Positions 9,062-16,658 of a DNA stretch of 64,000 nucleotides are shown here, in pieces. A model generated the notes under the pieces. It did no database searches, was not told where the DNA came from, and saw nothing but the letters and a program-made list of their open reading frames with translations. The DNA lies in the NCBI RefSeq assembly GCF_010091945.1, contig NZ_WVIE01000001.1, positions 1 to 64,000 on the forward strand. The letters are read 5' to 3'. The translations under genes were made by a program, and so were the position numbers. The stretch is from Myxacorys almedinensis A (lineage in GTDB: Bacteria > Cyanobacteriota > Cyanobacteriia > Leptolyngbyales > Leptolyngbyaceae). How positions within the stretch are numbered: position 1 is the first letter of the stretch; each line of letters opens with the position of its first letter.

Positions 9062-9811
9062 CTAACGGTTCACCGGAGGAGGGGATGGCTTAGACGGGTT
9101 TGGAGCCGGAATCGTAGCACGATTGGGCTTGCTAAACGCCTCCATGTTCCGGATAGCTTGAGACGCAAACCTATCTTGCGGACGCTCGTCTAGCGCTCGC
9201 TTGAAGTAGAGCATGGCGGTCTGCATGTCTTTGCGCTGTACGGCGGCGTAGCCCGTTTGCATGTAGCGATCGTAGAAAGTGGCTGGCTGCCCGCGCCCTG
9301 GCTTTGGTGCCGCCTCTACCACAGGTTTAGCGGCAGGTTTTGCAACGGGCAGGGCTGGGCGCGAAACCGCCACCGAACCCCCTGCTTGATAAGCGCTGCT
9401 CACCTTCTGCACATACGGTGCCGCTTCCCGACTGGCGTATCGATTGGCATCGCCTGTGAGCCACCAGGCTGCCACCCGCTGAACTGCCAACGCCTCATTA
9501 TTGCGGCTGGCTTTGTATTCCTGTTTGAGAATATCGCTCACCACACAGGTGACCAGCGATCGCGCCGTTGCCGAATCGGTTTGAAACTGGAGCGGTGTCA
9601 CTTCGCGCCCCAGGCACAATTTTGACCAACGGGCAACGTTAGCAGGCTCAACCTGCCAATCGCTGTACAAATTGGGAGAGGGTTTTTCGGGCTTTGAGGC
9701 TTGGCGCAGCGCTTCTACCACTCGTCCTACTTGCGCTTCTGTTACTTGTGCTTGAGCCGGGAGCGCCATCATGACGCTGACCCCGATCGCTGCTAAAAAT
9801 CTCAGTCGCAT
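9062..9811 (-). CDS. exported protein with a C-terminal TPR-like segment
   Basis: A 249-residue protein with a signal peptide (RFLAAIGVSVMMALPAQAQ, cleaved after AQA) and an N-terminal helical domain carrying two cysteines (SKLCLGREV and SLVTCVVSD). A Pro/Ala/Lys-rich linker follows at about 150-180, then a helix pair with a TPR signature (YMQTGYAAVQRKDMQTAMLY, ALDERPQDRFA) and a Pro-rich tail. It is probably periplasmic, or attached to the envelope through partners. I do not recognise the N-terminal domain. It is the first gene of a likely two-gene unit with the adhesin-E-like gene. Confidence 0.55.
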   Translation of the reverse strand: MRLRFLAAIGVSVMMALPAQAQVTEAQVGRVVEALRQASKPEKPSPNLYSDWQVEPANVARWSKLCLGREVTPLQFQTDSATARSLVTCVVSDILKQEYKASRNNEALAVQRVAAWWLTGDANRYASREAAPYVQKVSSAYQAGGSVAVSRPALPVAKPAAKPVVEAAPKPGRGQPATFYDRYMQTGYAAVQRKDMQTAMLYFKRALDERPQDRFASQAIRNMEAFSKPNRATIPAPNPSKPSPPPVNR

Positions 9812-10086
9812 AACTCGCCTTCACGATGAACAATAAATTATCACTACCAGACCGAATTTCTCACGCCTCTGTGCCTGGTTGTGATAAAGCGTTACTTTTT
9901 CTGCCAAAGAAAGCGAAAGAATAGGTCAATCTGGATTGGCATAGGTAGATATTGATCGAATATGAAGGAAGTCGAGCCAAAGGTCAAGAGAGGGCAGGAG
10001 GACGCTTTGAGACACTGAAAAATTCTAAAGAAAAATCCAAAGACTGATCAATGCCCCTGGTTTGATTGAAGTAAGTATTATTGCCT

Positions 10087-10116
10087 AAAAAAATAAGGGG
10101 CACTTTTGCGCCCCTT
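10087..10116 (-). terminator. rho-independent terminator of the CURT1/CAAD gene
   Basis: Read on the minus strand, AAGGGGC and GCCCCTT form a 7-bp GC-rich stem with an 8-nt loop, followed by a run of seven Ts (A-run at 10087-10094 on the plus strand). It sits 26 nt after the stop of the CAAD-domain gene. Confidence 0.85.
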
Positions 10117-10141
10117 ACCAGGTTGCATCTAGGTTGAGAGA

Positions 10142-10585
10142 CTATTTGTCGCCAACTACTTGCTCTTTAACCTTGTTAAATTCTTGACCTAATTCCTGAC
10201 GGTTAGAGGCTTTCAGCAAAAAGCGATAGACAAACCACGCGCTGTATCCTAACCCAATCAATTCAAACGTTGGCTGCAATAGGGGAACGTCGTTAATCGC
10301 GCTGAGCAGCGCTAAGGTCATCTTTACAGACACGATTGAGCCAAAAACCAGACCTAACGTGATCAGAGGTCTACGATACTCGGAGAAAAAGGCTCCTAAG
10401 TACTCTGGTAGCCCTGCTAGGATGGTATAGGCTTTTTCACCTACTTGTCGCCATTGCTCATTTTGCTCAGAAGAAACGGTCGCTAGAGAACCTGCGTCAT
10501 CTAGGGTAATGGCAGGGGTCGTAGGCTCAGCGACATTGGTGGGGGAGTTGTTAGAGTACTCCGCTTGCTTCAATTCCGGTTCCAT
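10142..10585 (-). CDS. CURT1/CAAD-domain thylakoid membrane protein
   Basis: A 147-residue protein with a disordered N-terminal tail of about 60 residues. An amphipathic helix follows (QWRQVGEKAYTILAGLPEYL), then two transmembrane segments (TLGLVFGSIVSVKMTLALLS and LIGLGYSAWFVYRFLL) and a charged C-terminal helix (NRQELGQEFNKVKEQVVGDK). This is the layout of the CAAD/CURT1 family. CURT1 proteins shape thylakoid membrane curvature, and the same domain is appended to some cyanobacterial aminoacyl-tRNA synthetases to anchor them in membranes. Here it stands alone, so a CurT-like role is the better guess. It is monocistronic with its own terminator. Confidence 0.8.
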   Translation of the reverse strand: MEPELKQAEYSNNSPTNVAEPTTPAITLDDAGSLATVSSEQNEQWRQVGEKAYTILAGLPEYLGAFFSEYRRPLITLGLVFGSIVSVKMTLALLSAINDVPLLQPTFELIGLGYSAWFVYRFLLKASNRQELGQEFNKVKEQVVGDK

Positions 10586-11048
10586 ACTAAGAAGTTCCTT
10601 GGGAATATTAACCTGGACATGCCGTGCTGGATAAACTAGACCAGCGCTTGGACAATATCAGAATTCAAAAACGAATTTGGCTATCTCTCAAACATAGCGA
10701 ATTTCTCTTCTGAACTTGTCACTTGCAAGATAGATAATTACCTAAACTTCTGAATTCTGCAAATTGTGCCTTTAACCAAACCCAAAACCCTGCTGAAAAC
10801 GCTGCTATGGGTGAGTTTCCCTAAAATTGTGCGATCGCTAACAGCAAAGCATCCGCACAACAATTCGGAAGTCCCTATTATATTCACTTTCCTGAGATGC
10901 GGTTGAGTGAAATTACTGGTTTTTCGGGGCAATTAGAAAAATAAATAATACTTTATGGATGCGATCGCACCAGAAACGGGGTGCAATGTCCCCAGTAGAT
11001 CGGGTTCCAGGATAGCAATCTCCGTTTGAGTAGTACATAAATATTAAT
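10586..11048. other. 463 bp spacer, no gene seen
   Basis: This spacer between the co-directional CAAD gene and the YqiA-like gene must hold the CAAD promoter and the end of the ECF operon. It contains one HIP1-like site and AT-rich stretches. I find no convincing coding frame, hairpin terminator or repeat in it. Confidence 0.4.
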
Positions 11049-11744
11049 TTAGTGAAAACAAAATTGACAAATTTCTTGCCAAATTCGGCTGCTTTGGTCG
11101 GTCAGGGCATGGTTGCTGTTGAGTTCGATCAGGTGAACCCAGGCGCGATAAGTGCGGAGTGCATCTTCAGAAAAACGGCGCGCTTGAGGTTGGCGATCGC
11201 GGACGTAATCTCGACTAACCTGAACCGGGATCACTTCATCGTGAACCCCATGCAAAATCAAGGTAGGAACAGGTTTCTGCAAGTTTGACTCGCGGTACTG
11301 CTGGAGATCGCTCACAATCTCATACGCCAACGGCAACCAACGCTCTGCTCCATGATGATAAACCTGTAAGGGCTGCCCAGCTTGCCATTGCTGGAGTTGG
11401 GCATCTCCGAGAGAGGGCAACCAGTGCTCAAGATAGCGGAAGGCAGGCGCAAGAAGGATCAGCCGCTCGATCTGGGGGCAATATTCTGCCAGCCAAGCGG
11501 CAGCCAACCCGCCAAAGCTAGAGCCGATGATGGTTGTGGGCGAGGGTGGAAGCAGAGAGCGAACGTAGTGCAGTTGGCGCGTCAAGGTGAGATGGGTGAA
11601 ATCGCCTTGATTGAGATCAGGAATGTGGAGGGGGATACCTGACCGGGGGCGATGCGGCTGGAAACCTGCCAGCCGAGTGTACAAATCCCGGGCTTTGGTC
11701 GATCGCGGACTTGATGCAAACCCATGGAGATAGAAAAATTCCAC
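11049..11744 (-). CDS. YqiA/YcfP-family alpha/beta hydrolase
   Basis: A 231-residue esterase-like protein of the UPF0227 family. It starts with FYLHGFASSPRSTKA, has the nucleophile elbow GSSFGGL, a strand with HGVHDEVIPVQ (acid residue) and a C-terminal SNHALT histidine, giving a Ser-Asp-His triad. The start is GTG 11744, placed 8 nt behind GGAG. It is the fourth and last gene of the ECF sigma operon, 11 nt after the LTxxQ protein stop. This suggests envelope- or lipid-related hydrolysis, though the substrate is unknown. The start and spacing evidence is strong; the function is known only at fold level. Confidence 0.8.
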   Translation of the reverse strand: MEFFYLHGFASSPRSTKARDLYTRLAGFQPHRPRSGIPLHIPDLNQGDFTHLTLTRQLHYVRSLLPPSPTTIIGSSFGGLAAAWLAEYCPQIERLILLAPAFRYLEHWLPSLGDAQLQQWQAGQPLQVYHHGAERWLPLAYEIVSDLQQYRESNLQKPVPTLILHGVHDEVIPVQVSRDYVRDRQPQARRFSEDALRTYRAWVHLIELNSNHALTDQSSRIWQEICQFCFH

Positions 11745-11755
11745 CGATGCTTCTC

Positions 11756-12292
11756 CTAACCTCGAACCCGCTCTTGCATCCGTTCTTGGAGACCATCGCG
11801 CTGTTTTCTCATCCGTTCTGCAAATTTCTGGCGCTGCTCTAGGCTGAGCACATCGCGCATGTCTACCATGCTCTCAAATTGGGCATCGGTGACTTGGGAG
11901 CGCAGAGCTTTGACTTGGCGATACTTTTCCTGAACTTGCTCTCTAGAGGCATCGCCTGCCATCAAGCTTCGGAGTTCTTGCTGGGCTTGGCGTTCTGCCT
12001 GTCTACCCGTGCCGATGCGATCGCGGTACTTTTCTCGCACTGCTCGAATGCGCTGCATCTGATCCGCAGACAGGTTTAATTCTTTTAGCCAGCCCATGCC
12101 CGAACGCTTCTTAGGCTGCCCCGGTTCGGTTTGGGCGAAGAGAGGCTCGATGGGGGCTTCCGCCAAATTGGGCGGGGGGGCGAGCGTCGGAGATGCGGAG
12201 CGAAAGACAGTTTGCGCTGCTAGTTCTCGAAAGGTAAGCGCACCTCCTACCACGGCAATTAGGGCAGCGATCGCAGAAACGCGACGAATCAT
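11756..12292 (-). CDS. LTxxQ/Spy-CpxP-like periplasmic protein
   Basis: A 178-residue exported helical protein with an N-terminal hydrophobic signal (ISALIAVVGG-type segment at about 5-20), a Pro-rich spacer, and the Spy/CpxP/ZraP-type helix LKELNLSADQMQRIRAVREK. A second LSLEQRQKFAERMRK motif lies near residue 150. Proteins of this type act as periplasmic chaperones or stress sensors for ECF and two-component systems. It lies 24 nt downstream of the anti-sigma gene behind an AGGAG ribosome site. It is most likely a target or feedback sensor of the sigma factor encoded by the same operon; that is inference from context. Confidence 0.75.
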   Translation of the reverse strand: MIRRVSAIAALIAVVGGALTFRELAAQTVFRSASPTLAPPPNLAEAPIEPLFAQTEPGQPKKRSGMGWLKELNLSADQMQRIRAVREKYRDRIGTGRQAERQAQQELRSLMAGDASREQVQEKYRQVKALRSQVTDAQFESMVDMRDVLSLEQRQKFAERMRKQRDGLQERMQERVRG

Positions 12293-12316
12293 GGAACTTC
12301 TCCTAAATCAAATCAG

Positions 12317-12697
12317 CTATTCGCTAGCTAAAGGTTCAACCAACGCTAGAAACTCTTGAGCAGACGTATCGGTGGCAGTTGTGGAAACGCCCGATACCGA
12401 ATTTAGCCAACTCGTCTCGATAAACGCTTCTAAACTAGCCACCTCTGTAGTGCTAAACGATGCAGGTCGCGTCGTTTGATAGATCGCAACAGCACCGACT
12501 AACCCCGCCGCGATCGGTAACGCCAACCGCAAGAGCGCTCCGGATGCCCACCAGCGCATCGGGCGAACGACGCGATCGCGCCCCTGCACCATCCTCATGA
12601 TCTGATGCTCAAGAGACGCAGACGCTGGCGGTGGCATCGGGCGATGGTGTTTCAGAAACGAGACCAAATCTTGATCCTCGTCTGGGTCGTGGGTCAT
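12317..12697 (-). CDS. putative membrane anti-sigma factor
   Basis: A 126-residue protein. A short cytosolic N-terminus (MTHDPDEDQDLVSFLKHHRP, then SASLEHQIMRMVQGR) precedes one transmembrane segment (LLRLALPIAAGLVGAVAIYQ) and a periplasmic tail of about 50 residues. It begins with an ATGA overlap on the sigma-factor stop (ATG 12695-12697), which implies translational coupling. Size, topology and position fit a cyanobacterial anti-sigma factor of the SigG partner type, although no zinc-binding HxxxCxxC motif is present. The start at 12697 was chosen for the overlap; a longer frame extends upstream inside the sigma gene and is not needed. Confidence 0.75.
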   Translation of the reverse strand: MTHDPDEDQDLVSFLKHHRPMPPPASASLEHQIMRMVQGRDRVVRPMRWWASGALLRLALPIAAGLVGAVAIYQTTRPASFSTTEVASLEAFIETSWLNSVSGVSTTATDTSAQEFLALVEPLASE

Positions 12698-13326
12698 AGC
12701 TGCTGGACTCCTTCTCGGTGTAAAAACTGGCGCATGGCGGCACGGGCATGAAATAAACGGGATTTCACCGTGCCTAAGGGAATTTCTAAAACCTCGGCAA
12801 TTTCTTTTTGGGCAATATCTTCTAAATCGTGCATGACTAAAATAGTGCAATGCTCGAAACTAAGCTGCTGCAAGCCTCGCTGGACGATATCTTGGTAGTG
12901 AAGATGCATCAGGTCGGGGGCATCTTGCTGAGCGGCACTCTGTTGCTTGAGGGAGTCGAAGCGCGATCGCCCCTTGGCTAACAGTTGACGCTGATCAGAC
13001 GCAACGTTGCAAGCAATGCGGTAGAGCCAAGTGGAAAACTGAGAAGATTGGCGAAATTTTGGCAATCCCTTCCAGGCTCGCAAAAACACTTCCTGCACCA
13101 AATCATCGAGGGTAGCTGCATCGCAAAGCTGATATAGCAATGCCCTCACCTTTTGATGATAGCGCTGATACAACCAGCGAAAGCTATCCGCATTGCCAGC
13201 AACGCACTGCCGGATCAAAGCGTTATCCGAACATTCGGAGTCGTTGGTTGAAGGATCTCTAGCTTGCACCGCACTCCTCTGAACATTGCTCTGCAATTCC
13301 GTTCTAGGAAATCTTGCAAAGGGCAT
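12694..13326 (-). CDS. ECF-type sigma factor (RpoE/SigG-like)
   Basis: A 210-residue extracytoplasmic-function sigma factor. Region 2 includes LYQRYHQKVRALLYQLCDA, DLVQEVFLRAWKGLPKFRQ and STWLYRIACNVASDQRQ. Region 4 ends in the helix-turn-helix DIAQKEIAEVLEIPLGTVKS followed by RLFHARAAM. Cyanobacteria carry a few such group 3 sigmas (SigG and others). This one heads an operon with its probable anti-sigma, an LTxxQ periplasmic protein and a YqiA-like hydrolase, the usual design of an envelope-stress regulon. ATG 13326 is preferred; a GTG five codons upstream is the alternative. Autoregulation is likely but no promoter was verified. Confidence 0.9.
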   Translation of the reverse strand: MPFARFPRTELQSNVQRSAVQARDPSTNDSECSDNALIRQCVAGNADSFRWLYQRYHQKVRALLYQLCDAATLDDLVQEVFLRAWKGLPKFRQSSQFSTWLYRIACNVASDQRQLLAKGRSRFDSLKQQSAAQQDAPDLMHLHYQDIVQRGLQQLSFEHCTILVMHDLEDIAQKEIAEVLEIPLGTVKSRLFHARAAMRQFLHREGVQQL

Positions 13327-13508
13327 TGTATCTGCTACCACTGATGAATTCTCCGCATCATTCTCCGCATCGTGTAAAGCTCAGAGTGTAAAGCCCAGGG
13401 ATCTAGGGTTTGGTGAACTGATTGGGTTCCCTTAACTGAGACGCACTATGGTTTAGACCCATTTCTGCCCAAAATGGTTCACTGGGTACGGGAGAATATG
13501 GGTCAATC

Positions 13509-13859
13509 TTAGCAACGAGCGATCGATGGCGGATCAAGAGGCTCGAACACGGAATTAGGATTTAGCCCGGTGATGTGTTGAAACTCGTCGGGGCTGAGCA
13601 CGCTAGCAATGCCGGTCGCATCCCATTGCTGGAGCCGTTCGTGAATCTTCGTAAACAGAGCGGTTCCACGCGGCAGGGGAAGGGTTGCCCAGTGGTGAGC
13701 GATCGTATCAGCGATCGCGAGTTCGATCCAGGCAGCCGGGTAGCACTCTAACCAGGCATTTATAGTATGGTTGCAGAGTTCAACGTCAGATCCATCAAGC
13801 TGATAGCTGCTGACAATGTGCTTTACTCGTTGCCGTTTGAGGTGGTTTGCCAGAGTCAT
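13509..13859 (-). CDS. conserved hypothetical protein, 116 aa
   Basis: The product has 116 residues from ATG 13859, which follows GAGGGA at a 6-nt spacing. It is a mixed alpha helical protein (LANHLKRQRVKHIVSSYQLD, LECYPAAWIELAIADTIAHH) with no membrane segment, signal or recognisable motif. Its pattern resembles cyanobacterial conserved proteins of unknown function. It lies upstream of, and in the same direction as, the ECF operon but is separated from it by 182 nt, so it is probably its own unit. No function can be assigned. Confidence 0.55.
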   Translation of the reverse strand: MTLANHLKRQRVKHIVSSYQLDGSDVELCNHTINAWLECYPAAWIELAIADTIAHHWATLPLPRGTALFTKIHERLQQWDATGIASVLSPDEFQHITGLNPNSVFEPLDPPSIARC

Positions 13860-14215
13860 AACGATCCCTCGAAGCTTGGCGATGCAATGAGCAGTATTCA
13901 CCCATTATTTATCGGATTTATTGGATTGATTCAGATTGATTATCCAATCAATTTGCTTAAATTGATTACACAATTTAATTACACTTTAATTACATCATGA
14001 AGGTAATTATGGAGTTAATTGAGGAGTTGATCAAACCACTGATCCATCAATTTATAACGTCTTATAAAACGCTCAATGCACTATATAGCTTATAACGCCA
14101 AGATCAAAACGCTTCAAAAATCAATCGCTTAATGCGGCAATTGGTGACGCCCTATCGTGACAAGAAAGCCAACTTATGGGATAACCCATCACGTACCCTT
14201 TGTTCTACTTTCCCA
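13860..14215. other. AT-rich divergent promoter region
   Basis: These 356 bp between the divergent 116-aa gene and apt are strikingly AT-rich relative to the surroundings. They contain repeated TTGATT and TTTAATTACA words (for example two TTTAATTACA copies at 13974-13994). I see no HIP1 octamer. Only a 32-codon frame (13997 onward) could be read, and it is not convincing. The region probably holds both promoters; the repeated words may be binding sites. Confidence 0.45.
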
Positions 14216-14728
14216 ATGGATATAAAAGCGCTAATTCGCGAAATTCCCGATTTTCCGAAACCTGGAATTGTGTTTAAGGACATTACAACCCTGCTGCAAG
14301 ATCCGGCAGGGTTGAAATACACGATCGATCTGCTGGCTGAAAAATGTGGAGCATTTGCTCCTGATTACATCGTTGGCATGGAGTCACGCGGCTTTATCTT
14401 TGGAACGCCTCTTGCCTATCGGATGGGGGCTGGGTTTATTCCTGTTCGCAAACCTGGCAAACTTCCGGCGGCGGTGCACTCGGTGGAGTATGAGTTGGAG
14501 TATGGAACCGATTGCTTGGAGATGCACAAAGATGCGTTTACAACGGGCTGCCGCATCTTGATTGTGGATGATTTGATCGCAACGGGAGGAACGGCAGGGG
14601 CAACGGCAAAATTAGTTCAAAATATTGGCTGTGAGTTGGTTGGATGTGCGTTTGTGATCGAGTTGACAGCCTTGAAAGGGCGGCAACGGTTGCCAGATGT
14701 GCCGATCGTGACGTTGGTTGAATATTAA
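14216..14728 (+). CDS. apt: adenine phosphoribosyltransferase
   Basis: A 170-residue enzyme converting adenine and PRPP to AMP and pyrophosphate in purine salvage. Features are the N-terminal [20 protein letters not shown] typical of Apt, [20 protein letters not shown], the KPGKLP flexible-loop region and the PRPP-binding motif [19 protein letters not shown] 14216 matches the family N-terminus; an upstream in-frame extension to 14132 is AT-rich and not family-like. It is probably monocistronic. It complements other nucleobase genes in the window (a CNT transporter, codA and purC). Confidence 0.95.
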   Translation: MDIKALIREIPDFPKPGIVFKDITTLLQDPAGLKYTIDLLAEKCGAFAPDYIVGMESRGFIFGTPLAYRMGAGFIPVRKPGKLPAAVHSVEYELEYGTDCLEMHKDAFTTGCRILIVDDLIATGGTAGATAKLVQNIGCELVGCAFVIELTALKGRQRLPDVPIVTLVEY

Positions 14729-14782
14729 TTTGGTTGAATCCTAAATTGGTTGAACCTAAAATTAACCTCACTAGAGAGCGGA

Positions 14783-14919
14783 TAGTGGTCTGTCAAGATT
14801 GAAATGATGGACTGGGAATCGATGAGTAGATGAGTGGATGAGTCGATGGGTAACATCTCCATCTGCCCCTCTACCCTCTCACCCCTCTACCCCTCCACTC
14901 AACGTTGACAATCTACTAG
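14783..14919. repeat. inverted-repeat element, copy A (MITE-like)
   Basis: This 137 bp element starts TAGTGGTCTGTCAAGATTGA and ends TTGACAATCTACTAG, and its ends are imperfect inverted repeats of about 15 bp. Inside are GATGAGTGGATGAGTG-type and complementary CCCCTCTACCCTCTCACC-type tracts, so the RNA or single strand would fold into a long imperfect hairpin. A near-identical copy lies at 34281-34408 and a shorter, diverged, inverted copy at 18435-18498. There is no coding capacity. Confidence 0.75.
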
Positions 14920-15419
14920 GTTAGGCAGCGATCGCACCTCCAATTCGGTTATGCTGCCAGATCTTACGCTTCCTCTAAATTTCGATTGCCTGTCAAAGCA
15001 GGGCGCAGCCCCAATTCATTAAGAAGCGTGTCGAAATCGTTACACTTGACGCAATGCCTACCCCAAAAATTACGCAAAACTCAAGGATTCATAACATCAT
15101 AAAGCCCTGATAAAGCTCTTAAACATCCTCCGGATCAGCCTTACAGAGATCATCACCCTCCTTTCTTGGGGCAAGATAGCTCGAAATAGCTAGAAAAAAT
15201 CAGTCTTGGCATAGTCCTAGCGATACAAGCCTTCCAAAAGGCTGATCCACCGTGCGGACGATGTGTAGCGTTCCATAAGATTTTTACACTGATCAGAAAC
15301 AAAGGTATTTAGATTCTTGTCCTGAACTCCCTTTGTCAGGGTTAACACAAGCGGCAGTCGGTTTCCTGGTTCGCATCCCGAATGGTCTTTCTATAGAAGT
15401 TTTTGTAGCGTTTAGGTTA
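14920..15419. other. 500 bp spacer before the DUF4114 gene
   Basis: This stretch is non-coding in every frame I can defend. It holds one HIP1 site near 14930, a small hairpin (AGCCTTCCAAAAGGCT, 15230-15245), and presumably the promoter of the following PEP-CTERM gene. An in-frame TTG at 15333 would extend that gene but the extra residues are not signal-like. Confidence 0.35.
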
Positions 15420-16433
15420 ATGGTGCTAGAAGACATTCCCATTTCAAGAAAACTCGGAAAGCAGGCTAGCTCCCGTGGCTTTCAACTCTTTTCCTCTAGA
15501 AATGCCCGTTCTGAGCGGCAACGTCATCTCCCAGCGCTTGCCCTAAGTGCAACTGTGGGGTGGTTAGCCAGCACTCTCGGCGTTTCAGCGATCGCAGCTG
15601 ATATGTCACTTGGAAACAGTGGTGTGCGATTTAATAAAGACACGACTTTGGAAACAAACTTTGTTGAGTCGCACGGGGCATATCAGTCTACGTTCGGAGT
15701 CATCAACCTCGATACGAACGAGAAGACGCCCCTTTTGATCGAAACTCAACCGGCGGATCAGCCCGCCAGTATTTTTAACCCGTCTACCAAGGTTAATAAT
15801 GCTGGGCAACCGGTAGATTTTCTGGGAACTGCGGGGGGCGCTGTAGCCAATCCTTCAGCAACCTACACGTTTAAGGCAAATACGAACTACGTGTTCTATT
15901 TAGAGTCTGTTTACAATGGTCGTCCTACAGGCACAGTGTATTCTAGCGATGTGATGAACGCTGGACAAGAGCGCCAGGTGGCGTTTAGCGGAGATCCAGC
16001 GAATTTCTGCCAGGGCGAAGGCGTGTCTCTCGCCTGGGATGACACGGGTTCGAGTTTGGTGCGCGATCGTGAGCAGCAAGACCGGGACTTCGACGACTTT
16101 ATTGTGCGGCTGCGAGATACAGCCTGCCCCATTGGTGGAGGTGACACGCCTGCTACGGCTGCCATTCCACCGGCAGAAAGCGTGGTGCCGCCGGTGGGTC
16201 AGTTGCCTCCTGGGGGCGCTCCGGTTGCAGCAGGAGGTTCTGCTGGGGGGTTGACGGTGCCGTTGGGCTTGTTGGGTGCAGGTGCGATCGCGGGGATTGC
16301 CGTCGCCGCTGGGGGTGGGGGTGATAACGACAGCGAGCCGATTCCGGAGCCGTTTACAATCATCGGTTCGGGAGCGGCGGTTGGCTTTGCTGCCCTCATG
16401 CGTCGCCGTGCTAGAGGTCGCAAGAAGAAGTAA
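15420..16433 (+). CDS. exported DUF4114-like protein with PEP-CTERM-type C-terminus
   Basis: A 337-residue protein. A long basic N-terminus leads to a signal segment (PALALSATVGWLASTLGVSA, cleavage after SAIAA). A beta-rich domain follows with the acidic SLAWDD and DRDFDDFIVRLRD motif of DUF4114. After a Pro/Gly-rich linker comes a hydrophobic Gly/Ala segment, then EPIPEPFTIIGSGAAVGFAA and a basic tail RRRARGRKKK. The last part is a PEP-CTERM-like sorting signal, recognised by an exosortase and typical of surface or matrix proteins. ATG 15420 is the best start. A terminator follows directly. Confidence 0.65.
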   Translation: MVLEDIPISRKLGKQASSRGFQLFSSRNARSERQRHLPALALSATVGWLASTLGVSAIAADMSLGNSGVRFNKDTTLETNFVESHGAYQSTFGVINLDTNEKTPLLIETQPADQPASIFNPSTKVNNAGQPVDFLGTAGGAVANPSATYTFKANTNYVFYLESVYNGRPTGTVYSSDVMNAGQERQVAFSGDPANFCQGEGVSLAWDDTGSSLVRDREQQDRDFDDFIVRLRDTACPIGGGDTPATAAIPPAESVVPPVGQLPPGGAPVAAGGSAGGLTVPLGLLGAGAIAGIAVAAGGGGDNDSEPIPEPFTIIGSGAAVGFAALMRRRARGRKKK

Positions 16434-16454
16434 GCGGAGACGCTGCCTTGTTTG

Positions 16455-16484
16455 AAACCCCTTCGTTGTATGGAGGGGTTTTTT
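16455..16484 (+). terminator. rho-independent terminator
   Basis: AACCCCT (16456-16462) pairs with AGGGGTT (16474-16480) around an 11-nt loop and is followed by TTTT. It ends the DUF4114-like gene. Confidence 0.8.
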
Positions 16485-16658
16485 AATGGCTCGTCAAATC
16501 CGAACCTCGACTTTTTTATGACATCGGACATCTAAGTGACGCATTGGGCAAGGAGAGTTGGTGCAGTTTTGTGCCAGTCAGACTAGCAAATTTCAGGCTT
16601 GCAAATTACGGTATAGTTGCTTACAACTCATCGCTGAAACCCTTCTTAAAACAGCTTC

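Noticed and set aside
10738..10932. A 64-codon minus-strand frame in the spacer before the CAAD gene
   Set aside because: No motif, no ribosome site and no recognisable similarity; treated as non-coding.
13997..14095. A 32-codon frame upstream of apt
   Set aside because: Very AT-rich, no ribosome site, and inside the promoter region of apt.
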